A stretch of 34,840 bases of DNA from a virus. The stretch is from positions 1 through 34,840 of the IMG/VR virus record IMGVR_UViG_3300019884_000008, one strand, 5' to 3'. A program made the translations under genes and the position numbers. This document shows, piece by piece, positions 24,670 through 31,563 of the stretch; the stretch's first letter is position 1; the number at the start of each line of letters is the position of its first letter. A model generated the notes under the pieces. That model was given only the letters and a program-made list of their open reading frames with translations, did no database searches and was not told where the DNA came from.

Positions 24670-25028
24670 CGACACCCAAACCCGATGAGCCGTACCGGCT
24701 GATCCTGCAAGCGATCGCGCGCCTTGAAACCAGGGTGATCGAGGGGACGAAAGACGTAGCGGCAATCAAAGGGGAGCTGCGCAAGATCGCGCCGCGGCTG
24801 GACACGGTGTCCGCCGAAGTGCACGAAGCGGCGCGGCTCGTTCACCTGCAAGCCAACATTGCGCAGGCTGCCGCGCTCGCAGCGGCGGACGTGGCAGCAG
24901 CCCTAAGCCTATTGGAAGGCCGCGTCCGTCAGCTGCGCGACGTGACCGCGGACGAGCATGCCGCCGCTGCCCGCCTGCCACCACCACCGGCCGCGCCGAA
25001 GGAAGTACCGACGAACAAGGGGGACTGA
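24666..25028 (+). CDS. Coiled-coil protein, lysis cassette
   Basis: This 120-aa protein is helical from residue 8 to 95 (ILQAIARLETRVIEGTKDVA, heptad-like spacing) with a Pro/Ala tail. There is no signal peptide or membrane segment. It is coupled to the upstream gene by ATGA, and the C-terminal half of that protein has a similar helical, heptad-rich character, so the two may interact. Function is unknown. Confidence 0.45.
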   Translation: MTTPKPDEPYRLILQAIARLETRVIEGTKDVAAIKGELRKIAPRLDTVSAEVHEAARLVHLQANIAQAAALAAADVAAALSLLEGRVRQLRDVTADEHAAAARLPPPPAAPKEVPTNKGD

Positions 25029-25030
25029 AA

Positions 25031-25729
25031 ATGGATACCGTAACCGCCGATCAGATCGTGCAGCTTGTCCGCACGAACGCTTGGATCCCGCTTCTTGCGG
25101 TGGTGGTGGGCGCCATCATTCGCGTGTCCAAGAACGATCCCGCCGTCGCGCGGCTCAAGTTCTACATCAAGCCAGAGAACCGCGCGGCGTGGGCCCTCGC
25201 GTGGGGCATCGCACTCGCCGCGCTCGATCGGCTCGCGACCGGGGGGACCTGGTACGACGCGCTCGCCGGCGGGCTTGTCGCGGGGAGCGCGGCGATCGCT
25301 GGCCACGAAATCATCGTGAACAAGATCCGCAAGGGCCGAGACTTCGGTGTGAAGAAAGCACCACCGCCCCCGCCCGCGCCACCGTGGGAAGGCGATTCAC
25401 TGCGCCCGGGTCCGCCGAAGCACCCTTCGTCGTGGCCGATCGTCGCTCGCGCGGTTCCGTTCGTGGTGCTCGTCGCGGCGGCGTGCAGCATCTTCACGCC
25501 GAAGACTGTGTGCGCGACGCTCGATCTGGCAAACAACCTTTGCCCGCTCTTTTTGGTGAAGCTCGCCGACGGCACGACCGAGCTCGTTCCTCGCGATCGG
25601 ATCATCGAAGCGGCGATGCGCACACGGCTCTCACGAATGCACGTCGAAGCGGAGATCGCTCGACAGCAGAGCGCGATCGACGCGCGCCTCGACGTCGAGC
25701 TTCGCCGTCTCGACGGGGGGACCGAGTGA
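25031..25729 (+). CDS. Holin-like membrane protein
   Basis: This 232-aa protein has an N-terminal membrane segment (WIPLLAVVVGAIIRV, residues ~18-33). A second hydrophobic region spans ~53-96 (WALAWGIALAALDRLA, then DALAGGLVAGSAAIAGHE). A Pro-rich linker (APPPPPAPPW) leads to a further membrane helix (ARAVPFVVLVAAACSIF). The first half matches small phage holin layout. The C-terminal half after the linker adds a membrane helix and a charged helix, unusual for a holin and possibly a fused spanin-like part. It is adjacent to two wall hydrolases. Confidence 0.5.
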   Translation: MDTVTADQIVQLVRTNAWIPLLAVVVGAIIRVSKNDPAVARLKFYIKPENRAAWALAWGIALAALDRLATGGTWYDALAGGLVAGSAAIAGHEIIVNKIRKGRDFGVKKAPPPPPAPPWEGDSLRPGPPKHPSSWPIVARAVPFVVLVAAACSIFTPKTVCATLDLANNLCPLFLVKLADGTTELVPRDRIIEAAMRTRLSRMHVEAEIARQQSAIDARLDVELRRLDGGTE

Positions 25730-26199
25730 TCCCCGTCGCCCTGGTCGTCGGCTGGATCACCGCCGCCGCCCCGTGGGTCTCGAAGGTCGACCGCACGCGG
25801 TATGCGGCCGACATCGCGGCGACGGCGCCCAACGTCGTCACCGGAAAAGCCATGGTCGCGACGGCGATCACCGAGTCGGATTTCCGGCCCGCGATCGAGC
25901 GGTGCGAATGCAAAGAGAAGGAGTGCGATCCCGACGCGTCGGGGGTTCCGCGCGCCGTCGGGCTCTACCAGTTGCACCGCTATCACTACGCGGGGCACAC
26001 CGCCGAGGAGATCTGCGGCTCGAATCGGCTCGCGTCCGAGCTCGCGGCGCGCGCGCTTACGGGGCTCGCTGCGCGTGCGGGCGGGATGGAGGAAGCGCTT
26101 CGCGTCTACGTCGGCATCTCGGTCGGCCGTGACGATCGGCGCGTCAAGAGACGGCTCGACCTGTTCGATCTTCTGATGGAGGTGCACCCCGATGCCTAA
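25726..26199 (+). CDS. SLT/lysozyme-like transglycosylase (endolysin candidate)
   Basis: This 157-aa protein starts with GTG overlapping the upstream TGA. An N-terminal hydrophobic stretch (IPVALVVGWITAAAPWV) may be a signal-anchor. The catalytic pattern of SLT-type enzymes follows: AITESDFRP with Glu50, then GLYQLHRYHY at 79-88 in place of the usual GLMQ segment. Four cysteines (C60, C62, C67 and one in EEICGS) could form disulfides, which suits a periplasmic enzyme. It would cleave the glycan strands of peptidoglycan. Confidence 0.65.
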   Translation: MIPVALVVGWITAAAPWVSKVDRTRYAADIAATAPNVVTGKAMVATAITESDFRPAIERCECKEKECDPDASGVPRAVGLYQLHRYHYAGHTAEEICGSNRLASELAARALTGLAARAGGMEEALRVYVGISVGRDDRRVKRRLDLFDLLMEVHPDA

Positions 26200-27049
26200 G
26201 TTTCCTCTCGGTTACAAGCCCGACTCAAAGGATTACGGATACCCGTCGCATCATGCGCTCATGGCGGCCGCGCCGCCGACGCTCGACAAGGCCGACCATT
26301 TGCCGTTTCGAAAGGGGCTCATCTGGCAAGACGGCGTTGGCATGTGCGTCGGCACCGCGCTGAAACGGTGCGTGCAGCTTTGGCAAACCATGAACGGCGC
26401 CGGCGGCGACCGGATGATTTCGGCAAAGTTCGCCTACGACATCGGCCGCGCGCAAGAGCACGCCGGCACCAACCCCGACGACGCGCCCCCGCTCGCCGAC
26501 CGTGGATCGGAACCGGGGCTCGTGCTTCGCGCCGCGCAAAACGTGGGGCTTACGCTTGACTCCGACTACCCCGACCCGACCTCGCCCGCGTGGGATGCAT
26601 CGGCCGTGAACAAGCGCCCCTCACCCGACGCTCTCGTCAACGCGTACGACATGCGCGCGCTCCAATACTCGCAGGTCACGCGCGGCGCGTTCGGTTACAA
26701 GGAGTCGATCCGAGCGTGCATGGTTCGGCGTCAACCGATCAAGTTCTCGATGTTCGTCGACACGGGGATCATGCTGAACAACGGCGCAATCGTGAGCGCG
26801 ATCTACGACCGGGATCCCGACGGCGGCGGGCACATGCTCGCGGTCGTCGACGCGAGTCGCGAGGACTACGCGGTGATCGACAATTGGTGGGACAACCCCG
26901 ACGCGGGCGCCACGTGGGGCATGGCTCAAGGCAACACGCTCGGCCTTCCCCGCGGCGTTTGGCGCATCTCTTGGGGGCTGCTCGAGCGCGCGATCATTCA
27001 GTGCTTCGCGGTGACGGGCGTTCCCTTCGTCGAAAAGGCGGCGGCATGA
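26192..27049 (+). CDS. Papain-like (C1 family) cysteine peptidase
   Basis: This 285-aa protein shows the catalytic triad order of papain-type enzymes: Cys52 in QDGVGMCVGTALKR, His214 in GGGHMLAVVDAS and Asn231 in VIDNWWD. Between them is the helical ISAKFAYDIGRAQEH segment followed by an SEPGLVLRAAQNVGLTLDSD region, as in C1 peptidases. There is no signal peptide or prodomain. It overlaps the upstream hydrolase by 8 bp and the downstream lipoprotein by ATGA, so it belongs to the lysis unit. It could cleave envelope proteins, wall peptides or host proteins; an injected protease is an alternative. Confidence 0.7.
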   Translation: MPKFPLGYKPDSKDYGYPSHHALMAAAPPTLDKADHLPFRKGLIWQDGVGMCVGTALKRCVQLWQTMNGAGGDRMISAKFAYDIGRAQEHAGTNPDDAPPLADRGSEPGLVLRAAQNVGLTLDSDYPDPTSPAWDASAVNKRPSPDALVNAYDMRALQYSQVTRGAFGYKESIRACMVRRQPIKFSMFVDTGIMLNNGAIVSAIYDRDPDGGGHMLAVVDASREDYAVIDNWWDNPDAGATWGMAQGNTLGLPRGVWRISWGLLERAIIQCFAVTGVPFVEKAAA

Positions 27050-27333
27050 AAACTCTATTTAGATACTACCTAGACGCTAGTTATCTCGCCGTCCTCGGCG
27101 CCCTCGTCGCCGGATGCCCGATGCCCCCGACCCCGCCGGGCGGCGAAGAGTGCGACGCCGCCTATGGTCACCTCGCGGACGTCGGGTGCGAGCCGCCGAA
27201 ACCCGCGTCGGGCACGTGGGTCGACGTCTGTCGCAACGGGCGCCGCAATGGCGTCTTCGAATTGAAGTGCCTCAACCGAGCGTCAACGACCGACGCTCTC
27301 AAGCTTTGCGGCGTGACCTGCACGCCGAAATAG
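27046..27333 (+). CDS. Small Cys-rich lipoprotein (possible o-spanin)
   Basis: This 95-aa protein has a signal sequence ending in a lipobox (LGALVAGC, Cys near residue 24). The mature part is short, Pro-rich at its start (PMPPTPPGGEEC) and has six further cysteines, suggesting disulfides in the periplasm. Outer-membrane spanin subunits are short Pro-rich lipoproteins, and the lysis context agrees, but the disulfide-rich fold is not typical of them. The start is set by the ATGA overlap with the peptidase gene. Confidence 0.55.
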   Translation: MKTLFRYYLDASYLAVLGALVAGCPMPPTPPGGEECDAAYGHLADVGCEPPKPASGTWVDVCRNGRRNGVFELKCLNRASTTDALKLCGVTCTPK

Positions 27334-27343
27334 GAGGGCCCCC

Positions 27344-27994
27344 ATGGCTGAGCACCTTCCGAACGTCATCACCCCGATCACCGCCGCCGAGCTCGCGAGC
27401 GCCCTCGTTGCCGCTTGGCGCTCGCTCTTCGCGGTGATGCCGGCCCGCGGGTCGATTCTCGTTTTGATGGCCCAAAGCGCGCACGAGACAGGCAAGTGGA
27501 AGAAGGGCTTGCACTGCTTCAATATCGGCAACGTCAAGAGCCGCGTGGACGACGGCCGCGATTGGACGATGTTCCGAGTTCGCGAGAGGGAGAACGGCAA
27601 GGACGTCTACTACGACCCCCCGCACCCCGCGACCCGCTTTCGCGCTTTCCGGACACTGGCCGAGGGGGCGATCGATCACCTCGGGTTCTTGCGCGGCTCG
27701 AAGCGGTACGCCGACGCGTGGGGGGAAAACGGCGCCCCGCACGGCTTCGCCGAGGCGCTCAAGGCGGGCGGCTACTACACCGATCCCGTCGAAGTCTACG
27801 CGCGGGCGCTCGGGCTCTTTTTCGCCGAGTTCAGCCGCACGCTACCCGCCGTGCTCGAGCCGCCGCCGATCGACGAGGCGGGGGCGATGCGTGCGCAAGG
27901 GCTCGTGACGCTGTCGCTTCGGGACCTCGCCGGCAAGTTCGTCGTGCACGACACGGACCCCGCGCCACCCCCTGACGACGAGCGGCGAAGCTAG
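27344..27994 (+). CDS. Glucosaminidase-like peptidoglycan hydrolase
   Basis: This 216-aa protein has the core of GH73-like glucosaminidases: a helix leading to MAQSAHETGKWKKG with Glu48 as the likely acid, then HCFNIGNVKS, a YYDPPHPATRFRAFRTLAEG strand, and a helix containing the LRGSKRYADAW motif. A disordered tail (PAPPPDDERRS) follows. No signal peptide is seen, so release would depend on the holin. GGAGGG lies five bases before the ATG. Together with the transglycosylase-like gene this gives the phage two glycan hydrolases. Confidence 0.7.
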   Translation: MAEHLPNVITPITAAELASALVAAWRSLFAVMPARGSILVLMAQSAHETGKWKKGLHCFNIGNVKSRVDDGRDWTMFRVRERENGKDVYYDPPHPATRFRAFRTLAEGAIDHLGFLRGSKRYADAWGENGAPHGFAEALKAGGYYTDPVEVYARALGLFFAEFSRTLPAVLEPPPIDEAGAMRAQGLVTLSLRDLAGKFVVHDTDPAPPPDDERRS

Positions 27995-27995
27995 A

Positions 27996-28679
27996 TCACG
28001 GATCGCAGAGCTTGCCGGCCGCGCAGCCGTTCGAGCACTCGTAGGTTGCAACCCATTGCACGCCCGACCATGAGCCGGCGAGCCGCCACGCGCCCATTCG
28101 GCAAACCATGGGGAGCGTATCGATCACACCGCCGCGGTCGACCCCGCCGCATTTGCGAAGCCCTTCGGGGCTGCATGGTTGCGGGAACGCGGCGCGGATC
28201 GCGGCATCCGACTCGGTCGCTTCTCGACAGCTTGGCCGGCTGATGTCGGGGCAGATCGGATCGCTGTTTCCCGCGTCGACGTCGGCCGCTGCCGCGTCGC
28301 TCGAGGGGGGGGCGCCGTCGTTGCCAGCGTCGACGCGCGGGGGCGCGGCGTCGGTGCCGGGCGGGGCAGCGTCGTCCGTCGGCGGGGTCGCCTCGGGTGA
28401 CGTGCCAGCATCGGCGTCGACCTTCGCGCCCGAGTCGATCGCCGGCGCCGCGTCCGCCTCGTGCCCAGCGTCCGCCTCGTGCCCAGCGTCCGCCTCGTGC
28501 CCGTCGGGCCCCGTACCGCCGTCGACCGTGGGGGCGGCGTCGGTCCCCGGTGTGGGCGGCGCGATCACGTCGTGGCCCGCGTCGGCCTCGGGGGTCGGGG
28601 TAGTGAAGTTACCCGGCGCGTCGGCGGCGCTCGAACAACCGGCGACGGCGAGCAGAAGGGCAAGGGCAAGCGTTTTCAT
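27996..28679 (-). CDS. Asp/Ala/Gly-rich lipoprotein, myxobacterial style
   Basis: This 227-aa protein starts at MKTLALALLLAVAGCSSAAD, a clear lipoprotein signal with lipobox AVAGC. Residues 25-150 are a low-complexity linker rich in Asp, Ala, Pro and Thr, including three GHEADA repeats. The C-terminal 70 residues hold six or more cysteines (CPDISRPSC, CSNGCAAGKLC), indicating a folded disulfide domain. Upstream in-frame methionines are rejected because the signal would be internal. It ends one base from the convergent hydrolase gene. A surface-altering lysogenic conversion product is plausible; no function is known. Confidence 0.7.
   Translation of the reverse strand: MKTLALALLLAVAGCSSAADAPGNFTTPTPEADAGHDVIAPPTPGTDAAPTVDGGTGPDGHEADAGHEADAGHEADAAPAIDSGAKVDADAGTSPEATPPTDDAAPPGTDAAPPRVDAGNDGAPPSSDAAAADVDAGNSDPICPDISRPSCREATESDAAIRAAFPQPCSPEGLRKCGGVDRGGVIDTLPMVCRMGAWRLAGSWSGVQWVATYECSNGCAAGKLCDP
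28451..28502 (-). repeat. 18-bp tandem repeat (nearly three copies) in the lipoprotein gene
   Basis: The unit CGTCCGCCTCGTGCCCAG occurs at 28451-28468 and 28469-28486, with a third copy truncated after 16 bases. It encodes the GHEADA repeats. Exact repeats of this kind change copy number by slippage while preserving frame. Confidence 0.85.
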
Positions 28680-28682
28680 CAC

Positions 28683-28733
28683 CGTCTTAGACGACCCAAA
28701 CGGGCCCTTTCTGTACCCAAACCGGCCCATTTT
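28683..28733 (-). promoter_or_regulatory. Repeat and palindrome cluster upstream of the lipoprotein gene
   Basis: CGTCT-T-AGACG (28683-28693) is a perfect inverted repeat just before the lipoprotein ATG. Next to it, ACCCAAACGGGCCCTTT (28694-28710) is repeated at 28715-28731 with two differences. The repeat spacing is 21 bp, two helical turns, so a protein could bind both copies on one face. The cluster fills the gap between two minus-strand genes and is probably an operator region. No -35/-10 pair is certain. Confidence 0.4.
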
Positions 28734-28935
28734 AGACTTTCGAGAGCGTGGCGACGTGTCGCACGTTCTCGGCAAGGTCATGGATCGCGCGCGAGGTGTT
28801 CTCGTAAGCGATGCCCATCGTGTGGGTGGGCGGTTCCGTGGACGCGAGGCATTCGATGAGCAGCGCCGTGATTTGCATCATCGCGCGGAGCTGCTCGATA
28901 CCGGCTTGGCGTAGTTCCTCGACGGCCGTACTCAC
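28732..28935 (-). CDS. Small helical protein
   Basis: This 67-aa protein starts at GTG 28935, which overlaps the upstream gene's TGA. It is nearly all helix (STAVEELRQAGIEQLRAMMQ, then ENTSRAIHDLAENVRHVATL) and may form a coiled coil. Longer versions starting further upstream are rejected because they overlap the preceding small gene and lack a ribosome-binding site. Function is unknown. The 45-aa gene, this gene and the lipoprotein form a minus-strand unit set apart from the flanking plus-strand genes. Confidence 0.5.
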   Translation of the reverse strand: MSTAVEELRQAGIEQLRAMMQITALLIECLASTEPPTHTMGIAYENTSRAIHDLAENVRHVATLSKV

Positions 28936-29069
28936 TTGGCACCGCGGGGGGCGAAGGCCATTGCAGCGAAGAATCGGCCCCAGCCGATCGCGTGCTTCCA
29001 CTCGGTGATCTCCTTGCGAACGAGGGCGAGGAGCGCGCGGAAAAAATCTGGTAGGTTTCGAGGTGCCAT
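28932..29069 (-). CDS. Tiny basic amphipathic protein
   Basis: This 45-aa protein (MAPRNLPDFFRALLALVRKE, then WGRFFAAMAFAPRGAK) is preceded by TTGGAG about 9 nt before the ATG. It is basic and amphipathic with no definite membrane helix. It is the first gene of the minus-strand moron-like unit and is coupled by GTGA to the next. Longer in-frame starts lack a ribosome-binding site. Not recognised; possibly membrane-associated. Confidence 0.45.
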   Translation of the reverse strand: MAPRNLPDFFRALLALVRKEITEWKHAIGWGRFFAAMAFAPRGAK

Positions 29070-29143
29070 GTGAACGACTCCAATCGTTTGCGTGGTTTGC
29101 CTCGGGTGTGGACGCGTTAGATACGTCCTGCCCCGTGGCAAGG

Positions 29144-29172
29144 GCCCTTCGGTGGTGAAAACACCGGGGGGC
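29144..29172 (+). terminator. 11-bp stem hairpin upstream of the 29274 gene
   Basis: GCCCTTCGGTG (29144-29154) pairs with CACCGGGGGGC (29162-29172) through eleven pairs, two of them T-G, around a 7-base GTGAAAA loop. The wobble pairs work only in the plus-strand transcript. No T tract follows. There is no plus-strand gene for 1.1 kb upstream, so it may instead be part of a 5' untranslated region or a small RNA. Confidence 0.4.
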
Positions 29173-29273
29173 TCGCTTATCTAGTACGGCGCGGGCGGAC
29201 GTTCCTTGAGCTCGGGGACCCTCAATCGCGGTAGAAAAAGAGGAAGTCGCGGAGGGTACCGGCCGGGTGTAGG

Positions 29274-29813
29274 TTGGGGGCAGTGGGCACCCCGGTCACC
29301 CTCTACGCCGACGACGACGGCGCACTGTCGTTCTACCCGTCCGAGGGTGCGAGCCCCGTCCCGTTCGAGCTTGCCGACGGCTATCGGCTCGAGGGCGGCC
29401 TCGTCGGCGGCCGCGTGGCCATCTTCGGACCGCCCGGCAAGCTCGGCCTGCAGGTCGACGAGGCGCTCACCGCGGGCGTTCTCAAGCCGGTGTTCGACGA
29501 GCGGCTCGCGAGCGTCGACGACGCGACCGCCTCAGCGCTCGGCAACCTACAGAACGCCCTTGCGTCGACGGGCGCTCGGCTCGCAGCCGGCGACTGGGTC
29601 CACTTTCACGAGGGCAAGGTCGACGGCAACGACCGTCTCTTTCGACACTTTGGTAGACCTGGCCAGCCGTGTCCGTACTGCGAGCAGGGGAACAAGCCGA
29701 CGAAAGTCCTGACGTGCCTACGCGTCGAAGCCGCCAACGTCGAGTGGGACGTCGCCGAGCATGTGAAGGGCACGATCCCGATGGTCACGACGAAGGTCAA
29801 GCTCGACATCTAA
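29274..29813 (+). CDS. Unrecognised protein with CPYC motif
   Basis: This is 179 aa from TTG 29274; a GTG at 29283 is an equally good start, and neither has an ideal ribosome-binding site (GGAGGG is 18 bases or more away). The N-terminal part (VTLYADDDGALSFYPSEG, LEGGLVGGRVAIFGPPGKLG) is beta-rich. The C-terminal part holds HFGRPGQPCPYCEQGNKP, a CxxC that could be redox-active or bind zinc, then an acidic region and KVKLDI. It is separate from both the lysis and early modules. No family is recognised. Confidence 0.5.
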   Translation: MGAVGTPVTLYADDDGALSFYPSEGASPVPFELADGYRLEGGLVGGRVAIFGPPGKLGLQVDEALTAGVLKPVFDERLASVDDATASALGNLQNALASTGARLAAGDWVHFHEGKVDGNDRLFRHFGRPGQPCPYCEQGNKPTKVLTCLRVEAANVEWDVAEHVKGTIPMVTTKVKLDI

Positions 29814-29848
29814 AGCAACCCGCCTCCGGCGCTGGCCGACGTGGCGGC

Positions 29849-30001
29849 ATGCTCTACGCGCGCGACGTGCCCACGGGTTGGATCGCCATCTTCCGCGGCG
29901 GCTTCGAGCTCGAGCTACGGACCGACCTCGTGCGCCCCGTCGTCCGTTGGTTCAGCCGGACCGGCGCGCCGCTCGGGTTCGCACGGTGGGGGGCGGCGTG
30001 A
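29849..30001 (+). CDS. Small protein adjacent to the attachment region
   Basis: This 50-aa open frame (MLYARDVPTGWIAIFRGGFE, ending RWFSRTGAPLGFARWGAA) lies 35 bases after the CPYC gene, with GGCGGC as a poor ribosome-binding site. Codon choice is G/C-biased at third positions, consistent with a real gene. It ends eight bases before the convergent integrase stop. Function is unknown and the call is tentative. Confidence 0.35.
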   Translation: MLYARDVPTGWIAIFRGGFELELRTDLVRPVVRWFSRTGAPLGFARWGAA

Positions 30002-30009
30002 GCCGATAA

Positions 30010-31563
30010 CTACCGGCTGGATCGCCCGTCTTCCGCGTCCGGGTAGGCCGCTTTGATTTGCGCCGCGGTGGCGGTCGGAACGAGCACCTGTTCGGCGAGC
30101 CGGGTCGCTCGACTGTACGTGCGGGTCTCCGAGCTCTTAACCTCTCGGGCCAACCGAACCAGGTCCGAGTTCAGCACGGCATCCGCCAGCTCGACGGCGT
30201 AACGGTCGGCCAGGCGGCTACGGCTCTTGACGGCGCGGAGGTAACGCTCCGCCAAATTGGCCCAAACTTGGCCCAAAACACCAGCTATCGCAGCGAGATC
30301 GTTGGACCGGGCATGGCACTCCGGAGCCGTAGGTCCCCGGTTCAAATCCGGGGTGGCGCGCCCTTGTTTTCCAGTGGTTTCCGCGTCTGTGGACAAAATA
30401 GCCTGGGCCAATATTGGGCCAATCGTCCCCGAGCCCGCGTCGAGGATCGCGGCCGGGGCGAGGTGGGCGTAGCGCTCAGTCACATCGACCGAGCTGTGCC
30501 CCATCACCTCCCGCACCTCCTCGAGACGCCAGACCCGGCCCCATACGCCGGACACGAGGGACGAGCCGAACGTGTGCCGAAGCTCATGCCACTTGATGTG
30601 GCGAGCGATGCCGACTTTCTTACGCCACTCGTCCCAGCCGGGCGCATCGGTGACGCGCCGTCCTCCATCCTCAGCGGGCCACACCAGGCCGAGGGGGTTC
30701 TTCGGGCAGTACGCGGGCAAGAGTGCCAGCCACGCCTTGATGGCGCGGAGTGCTGCCCCGAAAAGCGGGACCGTCACCCACTTCACTTTCTTGCCGACGC
30801 GACGCTTGCGCATCTTGAATCGAAAGTAGGGTTGCGGAGCGTCGAGGTGCAGCTCGTCGAGCTTCAAGTCCCATTGGTCCTGTCGGCGCTGCCCCCCGCC
30901 GTACGCGAACATCACCGCGTAGTAGAGAAAGTCGGGCACGCCGTCCGCGTTCTCCCATCGGCGCTGATCGTCGAGCTTGAGATAATCCCATTCCGGCTCG
31001 TCGAGCCCCGGCACCTCGACGCCGTCGGCCGGGTTGCTCTCGATGATGCCGTCGAGCTTCGCCTTCTCGAGCGCCACTCGTAGCAGGTTCAGGCAATGCT
31101 TGGCGCTCGCCGGCGAAACCTTGCGTGGTCGTCGGCGCGCCCCATACCGAAGGTCCTTCGTCTTCTGCCTCAAGAGCCACTTGACCCAAGCGCGAACGGC
31201 GACCGCGGTCACGGCCGCCATCGGCCAGTCCGCAAACTCAGCAGCGAGGATCCAATTCTCCCATCGGCCGCGGTCCGTCTTGATGTTCTTGACCTTGTCG
31301 ATCAGCTCTCGGTCGTCGAGGAAGCCATCACCGAAGGTGCGCAACGACTGCCCTGTCGTCCACCCGCCGGACGTCGACGCGACCGCGAAGAAGTCGTCAA
31401 GCGCTTTGGCCGCCTGGTCCTCGCTATCGAAGATACCGAGCGTCGGCTTTGAACCATCGGGCTTGCGGACGCGCGCGCGGTGGCGGTCGCCGTACTTTTC
31501 GATGATGCCACTCCCATAAATGCGCTTGGGATCTTTCAGGTCAGAGCTTTCGGCGTATGTCAT
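30010..31563 (-). CDS. int: Tyrosine integrase with attachment core inside its coding sequence
   Basis: This 517-aa tyrosine recombinase has an AP2-like N-terminal arm-binding domain (KYGDRHRARVRKPDGSKPTL), a core-binding helical domain, and a catalytic domain with Arg226/227 (YGGGQRRQDQW), HELRHTFGS (His326, Arg329), GHSS (His356) and the nucleophile Tyr365 in ERYAHLAP. Residues ~401-415 (GRATPDLNRGPTAPE) are the antisense reading of a tRNA-Arg 3' half, the crossover core. About 102 residues follow the core. Integration would keep the catalytic residues but replace this tail, as reported for Mx8. The ATG overlaps the upstream stop (ATGA), so it is the last gene of the early operon. Confidence 0.93.
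   Translation of the reverse strand: MTYAESSDLKDPKRIYGSGIIEKYGDRHRARVRKPDGSKPTLGIFDSEDQAAKALDDFFAVASTSGGWTTGQSLRTFGDGFLDDRELIDKVKNIKTDRGRWENWILAAEFADWPMAAVTAVAVRAWVKWLLRQKTKDLRYGARRRPRKVSPASAKHCLNLLRVALEKAKLDGIIESNPADGVEVPGLDEPEWDYLKLDDQRRWENADGVPDFLYYAVMFAYGGGQRRQDQWDLKLDELHLDAPQPYFRFKMRKRRVGKKVKWVTVPLFGAALRAIKAWLALLPAYCPKNPLGLVWPAEDGGRRVTDAPGWDEWRKKVGIARHIKWHELRHTFGSSLVSGVWGRVWRLEEVREVMGHSSVDVTERYAHLAPAAILDAGSGTIGPILAQAILSTDAETTGKQGRATPDLNRGPTAPECHARSNDLAAIAGVLGQVWANLAERYLRAVKSRSRLADRYAVELADAVLNSDLVRLAREVKSSETRTYSRATRLAEQVLVPTATAAQIKAAYPDAEDGRSSR
30319..30363 (+). other. attP: attP core: 3' half of tRNA-Arg(CCG)
   Basis: The plus strand reads as the anticodon-loop-to-3'-end part of a tRNA: loop CTCCGGA with anticodon CCG, stem GCCGT, variable AGGTC, T-arm CCCGG-TTCAAAT-CCGGG, acceptor strand GTGGCGC, G and CCC. 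The 5' half is absent upstream, where ATGGCA does not complete a 7-base loop. Phages that integrate at tRNA genes carry such a 3' fragment so the tRNA is restored after insertion. It lies within the integrase gene, about 36 codons after the catalytic tyrosine. Confidence 0.88.

Noticed and set aside
28451-28502. Short tandem repeats as a CRISPR array
   Set aside because: The repeats are directly adjacent with no spacers and encode an in-frame hexapeptide repeat.
28108-28914. Plus-strand frame of 268 residues opposite the lipoprotein
   Set aside because: The minus strand has a clear signal peptide, lipobox and Cys-rich end; the plus frame is Ser/Ala repetitive and lacks a ribosome-binding site.
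30319-30363. Complete tRNA-Arg gene
   Set aside because: Only the 3' half from the anticodon loop is present. The acceptor 5' strand and D arm are missing and the anticodon 5' stem does not pair, so it is an attachment core.
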